Assembly: GCF_014651075.1 (NCBI RefSeq) | Contig: NZ_BMWE01000017.1 | Location: 1-64,000, forward strand | Length of the DNA: 64,000 nt | From: Streptomyces djakartensis | GTDB taxonomy: Bacteria; Actinomycetota; Actinomycetes; Streptomycetales; Streptomycetaceae | Direction: 5' to 3' | Part shown: piece after piece, positions 57,295 to 64,000 of the stretch | Numbering within the stretch: the stretch's first letter is position 1 | Layout of the letters: each line of letters starts with the position of its first letter | Made by a program: the position numbers and the translations under genes | Notes under the pieces: generated by a model | The model's database searches: none | What the model was told of the DNA's origin: nothing | What the model saw: the letters and a program-made list of their open reading frames with translations, nothing else

Positions 57295-57301
57295 CACCCC
57301 C

Positions 57302-58738
57302 ATGCGCCGAGCCAAAATCGTCTGCACACTGGGCCCCGCCACCGACTCGTACGACCAGATCAAAGGCCTGGTCGACGCCGGAATGGACATCGCCCGACTC
57401 AACCTCAGCCACGGCGACCACGCCGAACACGAGGAGCGATACCACCGGGTCCGAAAGGCCGCCGACGAAACCGGCCGCAGCGTCGGCACCCTCGCCGACC
57501 TTCAAGGCCCGAAAATCCGGCTCGGCCGCTTCACCGAAGGCCCCGTACTCCTTGAACGCGGCGACACCTTCACCATCACCGTCGAAGAAGGCATCGAAGG
57601 CGACGGCCACATGTGCGGCACCACCTACGCCGGCCTCGCCACCGACGTCACCACCGGCGAACGCATCCTCGTCGACGACGGCAAGGTCTGCCTCGAAGTC
57701 ACCGACATCGACGGCCCCCGCGTCCACACCACCGTCATCGAGGGCGGCATCATCTCCGACCACAAAGGCCTCAACCTCCCCGGCGTCGCCCTCTCCGTCC
57801 CCGCCCTCTCCAAAAAAGACGAAGACGACCTCCGCTGGGCCCTGCACACCGGCTTCGACGCCATCGCCCTCTCCTTCGTCCGCACCGGCCGCGACATCCA
57901 CGACGTCCACCGCATCATGGACGAAGAAGGCCGCCGCCTCCCCGTCATCGCCAAAGTCGAGAAACCACACGCCGTCGAGAACATCGACGACATCGTCGCC
58001 GCCTTCGACGGCATCATGGTCGCCCGCGGAGACCTCGGCGTCGAAATGCCCCTCGAGCAGGTCCCCATCGTCCAAAAACGCGCCATCAAACTGGCGAAAC
58101 GCAACGCCAAACCCGTCATCGTCGCCACCCAGATGCTCGACTCGATGATCGACAACGCGCGCCCCACCCGAGCCGAGGCCTCCGACGTCGCCAACGCCGT
58201 CATCGACGGCACCGACGCGGTCATGCTCTCCGGCGAGACCAGCGTCGGCAAACACCCGATCGACACCGTTCGCACCATGGCCCGCATCATCGAAGCCTCC
58301 GAGGAAGACATCCTCACCAAAGGCCTCCCCCCACTCACCGAACACAACAAACCCCGCACCCAGGGCGGCGCCGTGGCCCGAGCCGCCGCCGAAATCGGCG
58401 ACTTCCTCGACGCCCGCTTCCTCGTCGCCTTCACCCAGTCCGGCGACACCGCCCGCCGCCTCTCCCGCTACCGCTCCCCGATCCCCCTCCTCGCCTTCAC
58501 CCCCGACCAGGCCACCCGCTCCCAGCTCAGCCTCACCTGGGGCGTGGAAACCTTCCTCGGCCCCCGCGTCGACTCCACGGACGCCATGGTCTCCCAGGTC
58601 GACGAACTGCTGCTCCGCTACGGCCGCTGCCGCCCGGGCGACACGGTCGTCATCACGGCGGGCTCCCCGCCCGGCGTCTCGGGCTCGACGAACATGGTCC
58701 GGGTCCACCACATCGGCGAGGACGACGTCCCGAGGTAA
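57302..58738 (+). CDS. pyk: Pyruvate kinase
   Basis: 478 aa. Converts PEP and ADP to pyruvate and ATP. MRRAKIVCTLGPATDS at the N-terminus, the MARLNLSHG-type segment (DIARLNLSHGDHAEH), the metal/PEP site PVIAKVEKPHAVENID with VARGDLGVE, and ATQMLDSMI are all present. The C-terminal allosteric domain is complete (QSGDTARRLSRYRSPIPLLA). Codon use differs from neighbours in having many AAA and GAA codons. Transcription is probably leaderless from 57302. Confidence 0.96.
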   Translation: MRRAKIVCTLGPATDSYDQIKGLVDAGMDIARLNLSHGDHAEHEERYHRVRKAADETGRSVGTLADLQGPKIRLGRFTEGPVLLERGDTFTITVEEGIEGDGHMCGTTYAGLATDVTTGERILVDDGKVCLEVTDIDGPRVHTTVIEGGIISDHKGLNLPGVALSVPALSKKDEDDLRWALHTGFDAIALSFVRTGRDIHDVHRIMDEEGRRLPVIAKVEKPHAVENIDDIVAAFDGIMVARGDLGVEMPLEQVPIVQKRAIKLAKRNAKPVIVATQMLDSMIDNARPTRAEASDVANAVIDGTDAVMLSGETSVGKHPIDTVRTMARIIEASEEDILTKGLPPLTEHNKPRTQGGAVARAAAEIGDFLDARFLVAFTQSGDTARRLSRYRSPIPLLAFTPDQATRSQLSLTWGVETFLGPRVDSTDAMVSQVDELLLRYGRCRPGDTVVITAGSPPGVSGSTNMVRVHHIGEDDVPR

Positions 58739-58742
58739 GGCA

Positions 58743-59531
58743 TCAGTACTTGGGCCCGACGTGGGCGTCCATGAGGGCTACGGAGGCCTTGCGGGCCACG
58801 GAGATGTTGAACGGGTTGCCGCCGCGGGTGCAGTGCGTCCACTCGACACCGAGCTTGTCCAGGGTGCCGGTGTACAGCCGCCGGATGTCCTCGGAGACGT
58901 TGGTGAAGAAGTACCGGGGATACTCGTAGCGCTTGCGCTCGCCGGCGACCATCCGGGTCGTCCAGTTCGTGATCCGGCAGCCGTCGGAGTGGATGAGCCC
59001 CCGGACGAACTCCCAGGGGTGGGCATCGACGATGGCCTGCTGCCAGGGTTCGAGCACGATCCGGCGCTCGTGTCTCTTGCCGGGGCCGTGCTGGGGGAAG
59101 AGGCAGTGCAGGTGCTTCGAGTAGACCTTCACATTGCGGCAGCCGGTCTTGCGGACGCGGCAGACCGAGTTGTCGGGGAACACCGCACGCATGGCCCGCT
59201 CACAGTCGTCCATGAGCCCGGGCCATGACTCCGTACAGGTGATCATGAGGTTGGGTACGTGGTGCGCGGAGTAGTGGCTGATATGGCCGTCGCCCAGATA
59301 GAGCCCGAGCAAGTAGGCGTAGGCGGGCTCGTCGAGTTCGCGCCCGTCGCATCGGGGGCACTTCGGATCATGCCTGCCGGGACACTCGCCGCGTGTGGCC
59401 CGGTCCAGGTGTTTCCAGTAGCCGACCGTTCCCAGCGGCACATTCAGGCTGCGGGCCACGTCCGCGTTCTTCGTACCCCCGCGCAGCAGGGTCAGCGCCT
59501 TCTGTCGCACTTCAGTGCCATGAATGTTCAT
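58743..59531 (-). CDS. HTH protein with two LAGLIDADG-like motifs
   Basis: 262 aa from ATG 59531. Residues 6-45 look like a helix-turn-helix (KALTLLRGGTKNADVARSLN then VPLGTVGYWKHL). A four-Cys cluster CPGRHDPKCPRC with a preceding ECPG follows. Two LAGLIDADG-like motifs lie about 100 residues apart: YLLGLYLGDG (73-82) and EFVRGLIHSDG (174-184), each with the catalytic-position Asp, as in monomeric homing endonucleases. Streptomyces homologues may be labelled transcriptional regulators. It is downstream of tRNA-Leu on the same strand and convergent with pyk (4 nt gap). No intron or intein is visible in its neighbours. Confidence 0.82.
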   Translation of the reverse strand: MNIHGTEVRQKALTLLRGGTKNADVARSLNVPLGTVGYWKHLDRATRGECPGRHDPKCPRCDGRELDEPAYAYLLGLYLGDGHISHYSAHHVPNLMITCTESWPGLMDDCERAMRAVFPDNSVCRVRKTGCRNVKVYSKHLHCLFPQHGPGKRHERRIVLEPWQQAIVDAHPWEFVRGLIHSDGCRITNWTTRMVAGERKRYEYPRYFFTNVSEDIRRLYTGTLDKLGVEWTHCTRGGNPFNISVARKASVALMDAHVGPKY

Positions 59532-59569
59532 GCGACTACTGTGAGTCACCGAGGGGGACTGGGGGCAGC

Positions 59570-59606
59570 AAAAAGCGGAGAACCACGCGATCGTGATCCT
59601 CCGCTT
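59570..59606 (-). terminator. Rho-independent terminator of tRNA-Leu
   Basis: Minus-strand stem AAGCGGAG/CTCCGCTT (8 bp) followed by a T run, one of the few U-tract terminators in the window. It ends about 39 nt before the start of the LAGLIDADG gene. Confidence 0.7.
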
Positions 59607-59613
59607 CCGGCCA

Positions 59614-59700
59614 TGGTGCCCGGTGTGGGATTCGAACCCACATGCCCAAAGGGCACGGCATTTTGAGTGCCGCGAGTCTGACCAGTTCCTCCAACCGGGC
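59614..59700 (-). tRNA. tRNA-Leu, anticodon CAA
   Basis: 87 nt including an encoded CCA. Acceptor GCCCGGT pairs with ACCGGGC. The anticodon stem CGGCA/TGCCG encloses the loop CTCAAAA, giving anticodon CAA for UUG. A class II variable arm TGCCC-TTT-GGGCA and a T arm GTGGG-TTCGAAT-CCCAC are present. It reads right to left. Confidence 0.96.
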
Positions 59701-59720
59701 AGGTCGGGTGACCGACCAGA

Positions 59721-59726
59721 AGTGTA
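59721..59726 (-). promoter_or_regulatory. -10 TACACT of tRNA-Leu
   Basis: Minus-strand TACACT, about 20 nt before the tRNA 5' end. A small inverted repeat GGTCGG-gtga-CCGACC (59702-59717) lies between. The -35 is not clear. Confidence 0.4.
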
Positions 59727-59801
59727 CCGGTTCACTGCGGACCCTTGCTGCTAGGTACGCTCTTGGGAGCAGTACCGGCCTGCCCCTACCAAGGAGCCCA
59801 C

Positions 59802-60458
59802 GTGAGCGCCCCCGAGTCGCCCCAGCCCGTTGACGTGCCTGATGACGACAAGTCGCACGTGCCTCCGATGACGACGCGGGTCGTCATCGCCGAGGACGAG
59901 GCCCTGATCCGGCTCGATCTCAAGGAGATGCTGGAGGAGGAGGGCTACACCGTCGTCGGTGAGGCCGGTGACGGCGAGCAGGCCGTCGAGCTGGCCCGTG
60001 AGCACCGGCCCGACCTGGTGATCCTGGATGTGAAGATGCCGAAGCTGGATGGCATCTCCGCGGCCGAGAAGATCGCCGAGGAGAGCATCGCGCCGGTGCT
60101 GATGCTGACCGCGTTCTCGCAGCGTGATCTGGTGGAGCGGGCGCGGGACGCCGGTGCGATGGCGTATCTGGTGAAGCCGTTCAGCAAGACGGATGTGGTG
60201 CCGGCGATCGAGATGGCCGTGTCGCGCTTCACGGAGCTGAAGGAGCTGGAGAAGGAGGTCGCGGACCTCACGCTCCGGCTGGAGACGCGGAAGCTGGTGG
60301 ATCGTGCGAAGTCGATCCTGCAGACGGAGTACGGGCTGAGCGAGCCGGCCGCTTTCCGGTGGATTCAGAAGACGTCCATGGACCGCCGTATGTCGATGCA
60401 GCAGGTCGCGGAGGCGGTCATTCAGGACGCTGAGGAGAAGAAGGCCGACAAGGGCTGA
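59802..60458 (+). CDS. pdtaR: ANTAR-domain response regulator
   Basis: 218 aa. Receiver with Asp31-type acidic pair in VVIAEDEALIRLDL, phospho-acceptor Asp76 in LVILDVKMPKLDG, and LVKPF. The C-terminal ANTAR domain (LVDRAKSILQTEYGLSEPAA and FRWIQKTSMDRRMSM) binds two-hexaloop RNA hairpins in antitermination. It corresponds to the actinobacterial PdtaR, partner of a PdtaS kinase encoded elsewhere. Start GTG 59802 has AAGGAG. The first 22 residues are a Pro/Asp-rich extension. Confidence 0.92.
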   Translation: MSAPESPQPVDVPDDDKSHVPPMTTRVVIAEDEALIRLDLKEMLEEEGYTVVGEAGDGEQAVELAREHRPDLVILDVKMPKLDGISAAEKIAEESIAPVLMLTAFSQRDLVERARDAGAMAYLVKPFSKTDVVPAIEMAVSRFTELKELEKEVADLTLRLETRKLVDRAKSILQTEYGLSEPAAFRWIQKTSMDRRMSMQQVAEAVIQDAEEKKADKG

Positions 60459-60464
60459 GAAGCA

Positions 60465-60514
60465 GCACACGAAGAGGCCCGCCCCTCAGCCAGGGGGCGG
60501 GCCTCTTCGTGTGC
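60465..60514. terminator. Bidirectional terminator between pdtaR and livF
   Basis: Perfect 21-bp stem (60465-60485 with 60494-60514) and an 8-nt loop, between two convergent genes. Confidence 0.9.
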
Positions 60515-60530
60515 GGATATGGGCGGGGGC

Positions 60531-61247
60531 TCAGTCCTCGCCGAGGTAGGCCTTGCGGACCGACTCGTCGGTCAGCAGGTCCTGCCCGGTGCCGGAGAGG
60601 ACGATGTTGCCGACCTCCATGACGTGGCCGTGGTCGGCGAGGGACAGCGCGGCCTGGGCGTTCTGCTCGACGAGCAGGATGGTGGTGCCGCGTGACTTGA
60701 GCTCGGAGATCGTCGCCATGATCTTCTGCATCATGATCGGGGAGAGGCCCATGGAGGGCTCGTCGAGCATGAGCAGTTTGGGCTGGGACATCAGGGCGCG
60801 GCCCATGGCGAGCATCTGCTGTTCTCCGCCCGACAGGGTTCCGGCCGCCTGCTTGCGGCGTTCGCCGAGGATGGGGAAGAGGTCGTAGGCGCGCTGGATG
60901 TCCTTCTCGATGCCTTCTTTGTCCTTGCGGAGGAACGCTCCGAGTTGGAGGTTTTCCGCAATGGTGAGGCGGGGGAAGATGTGCCGGCCTTCGGGGGAGT
61001 GGGCGAGGCCGAGGGCGACGATCTTGTGGGCGGGGACGCCGTTCAGCGGCTTGCCGTCGAAGACGATCTTCCCGGACGTCGGCTTGAGCAGGCCGGAGAG
61101 GGTGCGCAGGGTGGTCGTCTTGCCGGCGCCGTTGGTGCCGATGAGGGTGATGACCTGGCCGGCTTCGACGCTGAAGGAGATGCCCTTGACGGCTTCGATC
61201 TTGCCGTAGGAGACCCGGAGGTCTTCGACCTCGAGGAGTGCGGTCAC
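60531..61247 (-). CDS. livF: Branched-chain amino-acid ABC transporter ATPase LivF
   Basis: 238 aa. Walker A GTNGAGKTT, signature TLSGGEQQMLAMG, Walker B PKLLMLDEPSMGLSP and the terminal LLVEQNAQ typical of LivF. Works with LivG and the LivH/LivM permeases to import Leu, Ile and Val. GTG 61247 overlaps the livG stop (GTGA). Last gene of the minus-strand liv operon. Confidence 0.95.
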   Translation of the reverse strand: MTALLEVEDLRVSYGKIEAVKGISFSVEAGQVITLIGTNGAGKTTTLRTLSGLLKPTSGKIVFDGKPLNGVPAHKIVALGLAHSPEGRHIFPRLTIAENLQLGAFLRKDKEGIEKDIQRAYDLFPILGERRKQAAGTLSGGEQQMLAMGRALMSQPKLLMLDEPSMGLSPIMMQKIMATISELKSRGTTILLVEQNAQAALSLADHGHVMEVGNIVLSGTGQDLLTDESVRKAYLGED

Positions 61248-62125
61248 TTGGCTTCTCCCTTGGTGCTGCTGGTGGTGCTGGTCGCGTCGGCGGCGGCTTC
61301 GGCGGCCTCGACCTCGGCGGCTTCGGCTTCGCCGGGGTCGCCTTCGAAGGGTTCGCCGAGGTAGGCGGCGACGACGCGTTCGTCGGCCTGGACGATCTCG
61401 GGGGTGCCTTCGACGAGCTTTTCGCCCTGGACGAGGACGGCGACGCGGTCGCTGAGGTTGAAGACGAAGCGCATGTCGTGCTCGATGAGGAGGACGGCGA
61501 TGCCCTTGTCGCGGATGGCGAAGACGAGTTCTTCGGTCGTCCGGGTCTCCTGGGGGTTCATGCCGGCGGTGGGTTCGTCCAGCAGCAGCAGGCCCGGTTC
61601 GCTGGCCAGTGCCCGTGCGATCTCCAGCTTGCGCTGTTCGCCGTAGGGCAGGTTGCGGGCGAGGTGGTCGCGCTTGTGGGCGAGGCCGATGAACTCGAGG
61701 AGTTCCATGGCGCGTTCTTCGCTGGCGCGTTCGGCCTTCTTGAAGCCGGGGCCGCGCAGGAGGGCGGACCAGAGGCCTTCCTTGGTGCGGGTGTGGCGGC
61801 CGACGAGGACGTTTTCCAGGACCGTCATGTTGGAGAACAGGCGGATGTTCTGGAAGGTGCGGGCGATGCCGGCCTGGGTGACCAGGTGGGGCTTGGGCGG
61901 GAGGACGGTGCCCTTGTAGGAGACAGTGCCTTCGGTGGGGACGTACAGGCCGGTGAGGCAGTTGAAGAAGGTGGTCTTGCCGGCGCCGTTGGGTCCGATG
62001 AGTCCGACGATCTCGCCGGCGTTGACCGTGAAGTCGACGGAGCGTACGGCGGTGAGGCCGCCGAAGCGCATGGTGACGTCGCGGGCTTCGAGTACAGGTG
62101 TGGGCTGTGTGGTCATCGTGGTCAT
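61244..62125 (-). CDS. livG: Branched-chain amino-acid ABC transporter ATPase LivG
   Basis: 293 aa. Walker A GPNGAGKTT, the long Q-loop region IARTFQNIRLFSNMTVLENV, signature LPYGEQRKLEIARAL (LSGGQ replaced by PYGEQ as usual in LivG), Walker B GLLLLDEPTAGMNP and LLIEHDM. A Glu/Ala-rich tail of about 40 residues after the domain (GEAEAAEVEAAEAAADATST) is longer than average. ATG 62125 overlaps the livM stop (ATGA); a second ATG at 62116 is possible. Confidence 0.95.
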   Translation of the reverse strand: MTTMTTQPTPVLEARDVTMRFGGLTAVRSVDFTVNAGEIVGLIGPNGAGKTTFFNCLTGLYVPTEGTVSYKGTVLPPKPHLVTQAGIARTFQNIRLFSNMTVLENVLVGRHTRTKEGLWSALLRGPGFKKAERASEERAMELLEFIGLAHKRDHLARNLPYGEQRKLEIARALASEPGLLLLDEPTAGMNPQETRTTEELVFAIRDKGIAVLLIEHDMRFVFNLSDRVAVLVQGEKLVEGTPEIVQADERVVAAYLGEPFEGDPGEAEAAEVEAAEAAADATSTTSSTKGEAK

Positions 62126-63933
62126 GCCCCCGCCTTGGTGACGGCCGGTTCGTCGGTCAGCGTGGTCTGTTTGGGTACGTCGAGTTGGCCGGTCTCGTGG
62201 AATTCGAGCTGGCGCCGGCGGTTGGCGATGATGCCTTCGGGGCGGAAGCGCATCAGGAGGATGAGTGCGATGCCGAAGGCGAGGAGCGACTTCTCCTGGA
62301 GGAAGACGAGCTTCTCGGGGAGCAGGTAGAGCAGGGCGGCGCCGAGGAGCGGGCCGGCGACCGTGCCCATGCCGCCGAGGACGACCGCGGCCAGGAGGAA
62401 CGCGGAGTTGGGCGGGGTGGAGCCGGCGAACTGGTACGGCGTGGGGACGACGCTGTAGGTGACGTGGGCGCTGACGGTGCCGGCGAGTCCGGCGAGGGAG
62501 GCGCCGAGGGCGAAGGCGACGAGTTTGACGCGGAAGCCGTTGATGCCCATGGCGGTGGCGGCGGTCTCGTCCTCGCGGATGGCGATCCAGGAGCGGCCGA
62601 TGCGGGAGTCCGCGGCCCTCGTGTAGACGAGGACGACGATGGCCATGATGAGGACCATCAGGAGGTAGTAGTTGGCGAAGCGGCCGAGGGTGATTCCGCC
62701 GATGTCGTGGGGTTGTCCGAGGTTGAATCCGAAGAGGTTCAGGTCGGGGATGGAGGGGATGCCGTTGGGGCCGTTGGTGACGTCGGGTCCGGACTGGCCG
62801 TCCATGTTGTTGACGGCGATGCGGAAGATCTCTCCGAAGCCGAGGGTGACGATGGCGAGGTAGTCGCCGCGCAGCCGCAGGGTGGGGGCGCCGATGAGGA
62901 CGCCGAAGACCAGGGAGGCGGCGGCGCCGGTCAGGGCGGAGGCCCAGAACGGCAGGTGGACGCCGGAGATGGTGGAGAACTCGGAGCCGGAGACGAGGGC
63001 GGCGGTGTAGGCGCCGACGCCGAGGAAGGCGACGTATCCGAGGTCGAGGAGTCCGGCGAGGCCGACGACGATGTTGAGGCCGAGGGCGACGGTCCCGAAG
63101 ATCAGGATGTTGACGCCGATGTTGGCGTAGTGGTCGTCGGTCTGGGTGAAGGGGAAGGCGATGGCCGCGGCGAAGCCCATGGCGAGGGTGAGGCTGCGGT
63201 TGGCGGCGACGAGCGCGGAGAAGCGGTCGAGGAGGCCGGCGGTGTGGGCGGCCCACATGGCGAAGACGACGACGAAGAGGTAGCCGATGAAGAGTTCGCC
63301 GTACTCGGTGTCGATGCCGTAGGTGAAGACGCCGAGGCCGATGATGGTGACGACGGTGATGATGGCCCGCTGGATCCAGGGTGCGGTGGCCTGGGCGGCG
63401 GGGATGCGGTCGGGCTTGGCGACGTAGGCCTTGAGGGCTTCCTTGGTGCCGTCGGTGCCGGTGCGCTCCTGGGGGAGGGCGAAGGCGCCGATGACGGGCA
63501 GGAGGGAGGCGATGGCCGCGATCCAGCCGCCGGGTTCGAGGTTGACGATGCCGCCGAGTTCGACGCTGATGGCGATGACGGTGAACCAGGTGACGGTGAA
63601 TCCGCCGAGTGCGCTCAGGGTGAGGGGTGCGTTGTTGCGGGCGGGCAGCAGCCAGCCGAGGCCGCGGACGCCGTACGAGGCGAGGGCGAACAGGGTGGTG
63701 AGGACGCCGGCGGTGAAGGTCAGCCACTGAAGGCCGCCGGGGTAGCCGTTGATGGTGAGGTCGCCGGGGAACTGGTCGGTCCAGGTCCAGGCGAGGTAGG
63801 CGGAGGCCGTGGTGGCGATGCCGCCGGCGAGGACCAGGGCGCGGGCGGCCGTGGCGGGCAGCGGTATGAGGCCGCGCGGTGCGGGCGGGGTGGGGGCGGC
63901 GTCCGGTGCGGGGGTCTTGGTCGTCTCGGTCAT
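62122..63933 (-). CDS. livM: Branched-chain amino-acid ABC permease LivM, long form
   Basis: 603 aa. The C-terminal 330-340 residues are the normal LivM permease: LGLNIVVGLAGLLDLGYVAFLGVGAY and the cytoplasmic coupling segment RIGRSWIAIREDETAATAMG. The first 250 residues add about five extra hydrophobic segments after a Pro-rich start, not present in enterobacterial LivM but seen in actinobacteria. ATG 63933. The stop overlaps livG; livH ends 4 nt before its start. Confidence 0.93.
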   Translation of the reverse strand: MTETTKTPAPDAAPTPPAPRGLIPLPATAARALVLAGGIATTASAYLAWTWTDQFPGDLTINGYPGGLQWLTFTAGVLTTLFALASYGVRGLGWLLPARNNAPLTLSALGGFTVTWFTVIAISVELGGIVNLEPGGWIAAIASLLPVIGAFALPQERTGTDGTKEALKAYVAKPDRIPAAQATAPWIQRAIITVVTIIGLGVFTYGIDTEYGELFIGYLFVVVFAMWAAHTAGLLDRFSALVAANRSLTLAMGFAAAIAFPFTQTDDHYANIGVNILIFGTVALGLNIVVGLAGLLDLGYVAFLGVGAYTAALVSGSEFSTISGVHLPFWASALTGAAASLVFGVLIGAPTLRLRGDYLAIVTLGFGEIFRIAVNNMDGQSGPDVTNGPNGIPSIPDLNLFGFNLGQPHDIGGITLGRFANYYLLMVLIMAIVVLVYTRAADSRIGRSWIAIREDETAATAMGINGFRVKLVAFALGASLAGLAGTVSAHVTYSVVPTPYQFAGSTPPNSAFLLAAVVLGGMGTVAGPLLGAALLYLLPEKLVFLQEKSLLAFGIALILLMRFRPEGIIANRRRQLEFHETGQLDVPKQTTLTDEPAVTKAGA

Positions 63934-63937
63934 GTGA

Positions 63938-64000
63938 TCACGCCCTGTCCGCGACGCGCTCGCCGAGCAGGCCCTGGGGCCGGAACAGCAGCACGAGGAT
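63938..64000 (-). CDS. livH: LivH permease, last 20 residues (cut by window edge)
   Basis: Only the C-terminus remains: ILVLLFRPQGLLGERVADRA then stop. The FRPQGL(L/F)GE ending is typical of LivH/LivM permeases, and the position before livM identifies livH. The gene continues beyond the right edge. Confidence 0.8.
   Translation of the reverse strand: MLVLLFRPQGLLGERVADRA

Noticed and set aside
59531-59700. Integrated element at tRNA-Leu
   Set aside because: No integrase gene and no direct repeat of the tRNA 3' end seen in the flanking sequence; gene order on both sides is the usual chromosomal one.

Overview
The window is high-GC (about 72% by eye) chromosomal DNA of a Streptomyces or a very close relative. 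The evidence is gene content and order: dnaE, a his operon using priA, trpCMBA, gltBD, pyk and pdtaR-livFGMH. Other support is the extreme G/C third-position bias, many GTG starts, dispersed repeats typical of Streptomyces, and many genes that appear to start without a leader. It reads as conserved core chromosome. I found no prophage, IS element, integrase or CRISPR array.

Layout. 0-10 kb: the start of a DUF2252 gene (cut by the edge), replicative polymerase dnaE, a tiny basic protein, an NYN-domain protein, an ABC-2 type ATPase/permease pair, a DUF2567 membrane protein, a repeat-rich gap, then ybaK and a LON-domain protein. 10-12.7 kb: two Streptomyces-type proteins of unknown function, one helical-repeat-like and one repeat-fold with a C-terminal membrane anchor. 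12.9-18.6 kb: hisD-hisC-hisB-small membrane gene-hisH-priA-ridA-like-hisF, every junction a 4-nt stop/start overlap. 18.6-26.2 kb: a TIGR03085 gene on the minus strand, then hisI-trpE, three small membrane proteins, and trpC-trpM-trpB-trpA. PriA serves both pathways as HisA and TrpF.

26.2-35.5 kb: a DsbA-like thioredoxin, lgt, a VIT-type Fe/Mn transporter with a candidate iron box, and gltB-gltD with GlnR-like sites upstream. 35.6-43.5 kb: two very large FtsX permeases with one ABC ATPase on the minus strand and a second ATPase divergent from them. The first ATPase carries an AbrB-like tail. 43.5-51.2 kb: a von Willebrand A protein, an orphan cytochrome b (QcrB paralogue), a metallopeptidase with a zinc ribbon, a GNAT acetyltransferase, chorismate mutase, an orphan receiver and aminopeptidase N.

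51.2-58.7 kb: a PLP decarboxylase/N-hydroxylase pair of hydroxamate-siderophore type without the rest of a cluster, a Tat-exported 5'-nucleotidase, a SIMPL protein and pyruvate kinase. 58.7-64 kb: an HTH/LAGLIDADG protein beside tRNA-Leu(CAA), the ANTAR regulator pdtaR, and the liv branched-chain amino-acid transporter (livF, livG, livM, end of livH). No in-frame TTA (bldA) codon was noticed in the genes called, but I did not check every codon.

The strongest leads are the ABC ATPase with an AbrB-like C-terminus, the LAGLIDADG gene beside tRNA-Leu, the GlnR-like and iron-box-like sites, the short trpM gene ending in a dispersed repeat, an ATCGAA repeat array upstream of pyk, and a strict spacing rule (a -10 hexamer 6-8 nt before the start codon) in about fourteen genes.
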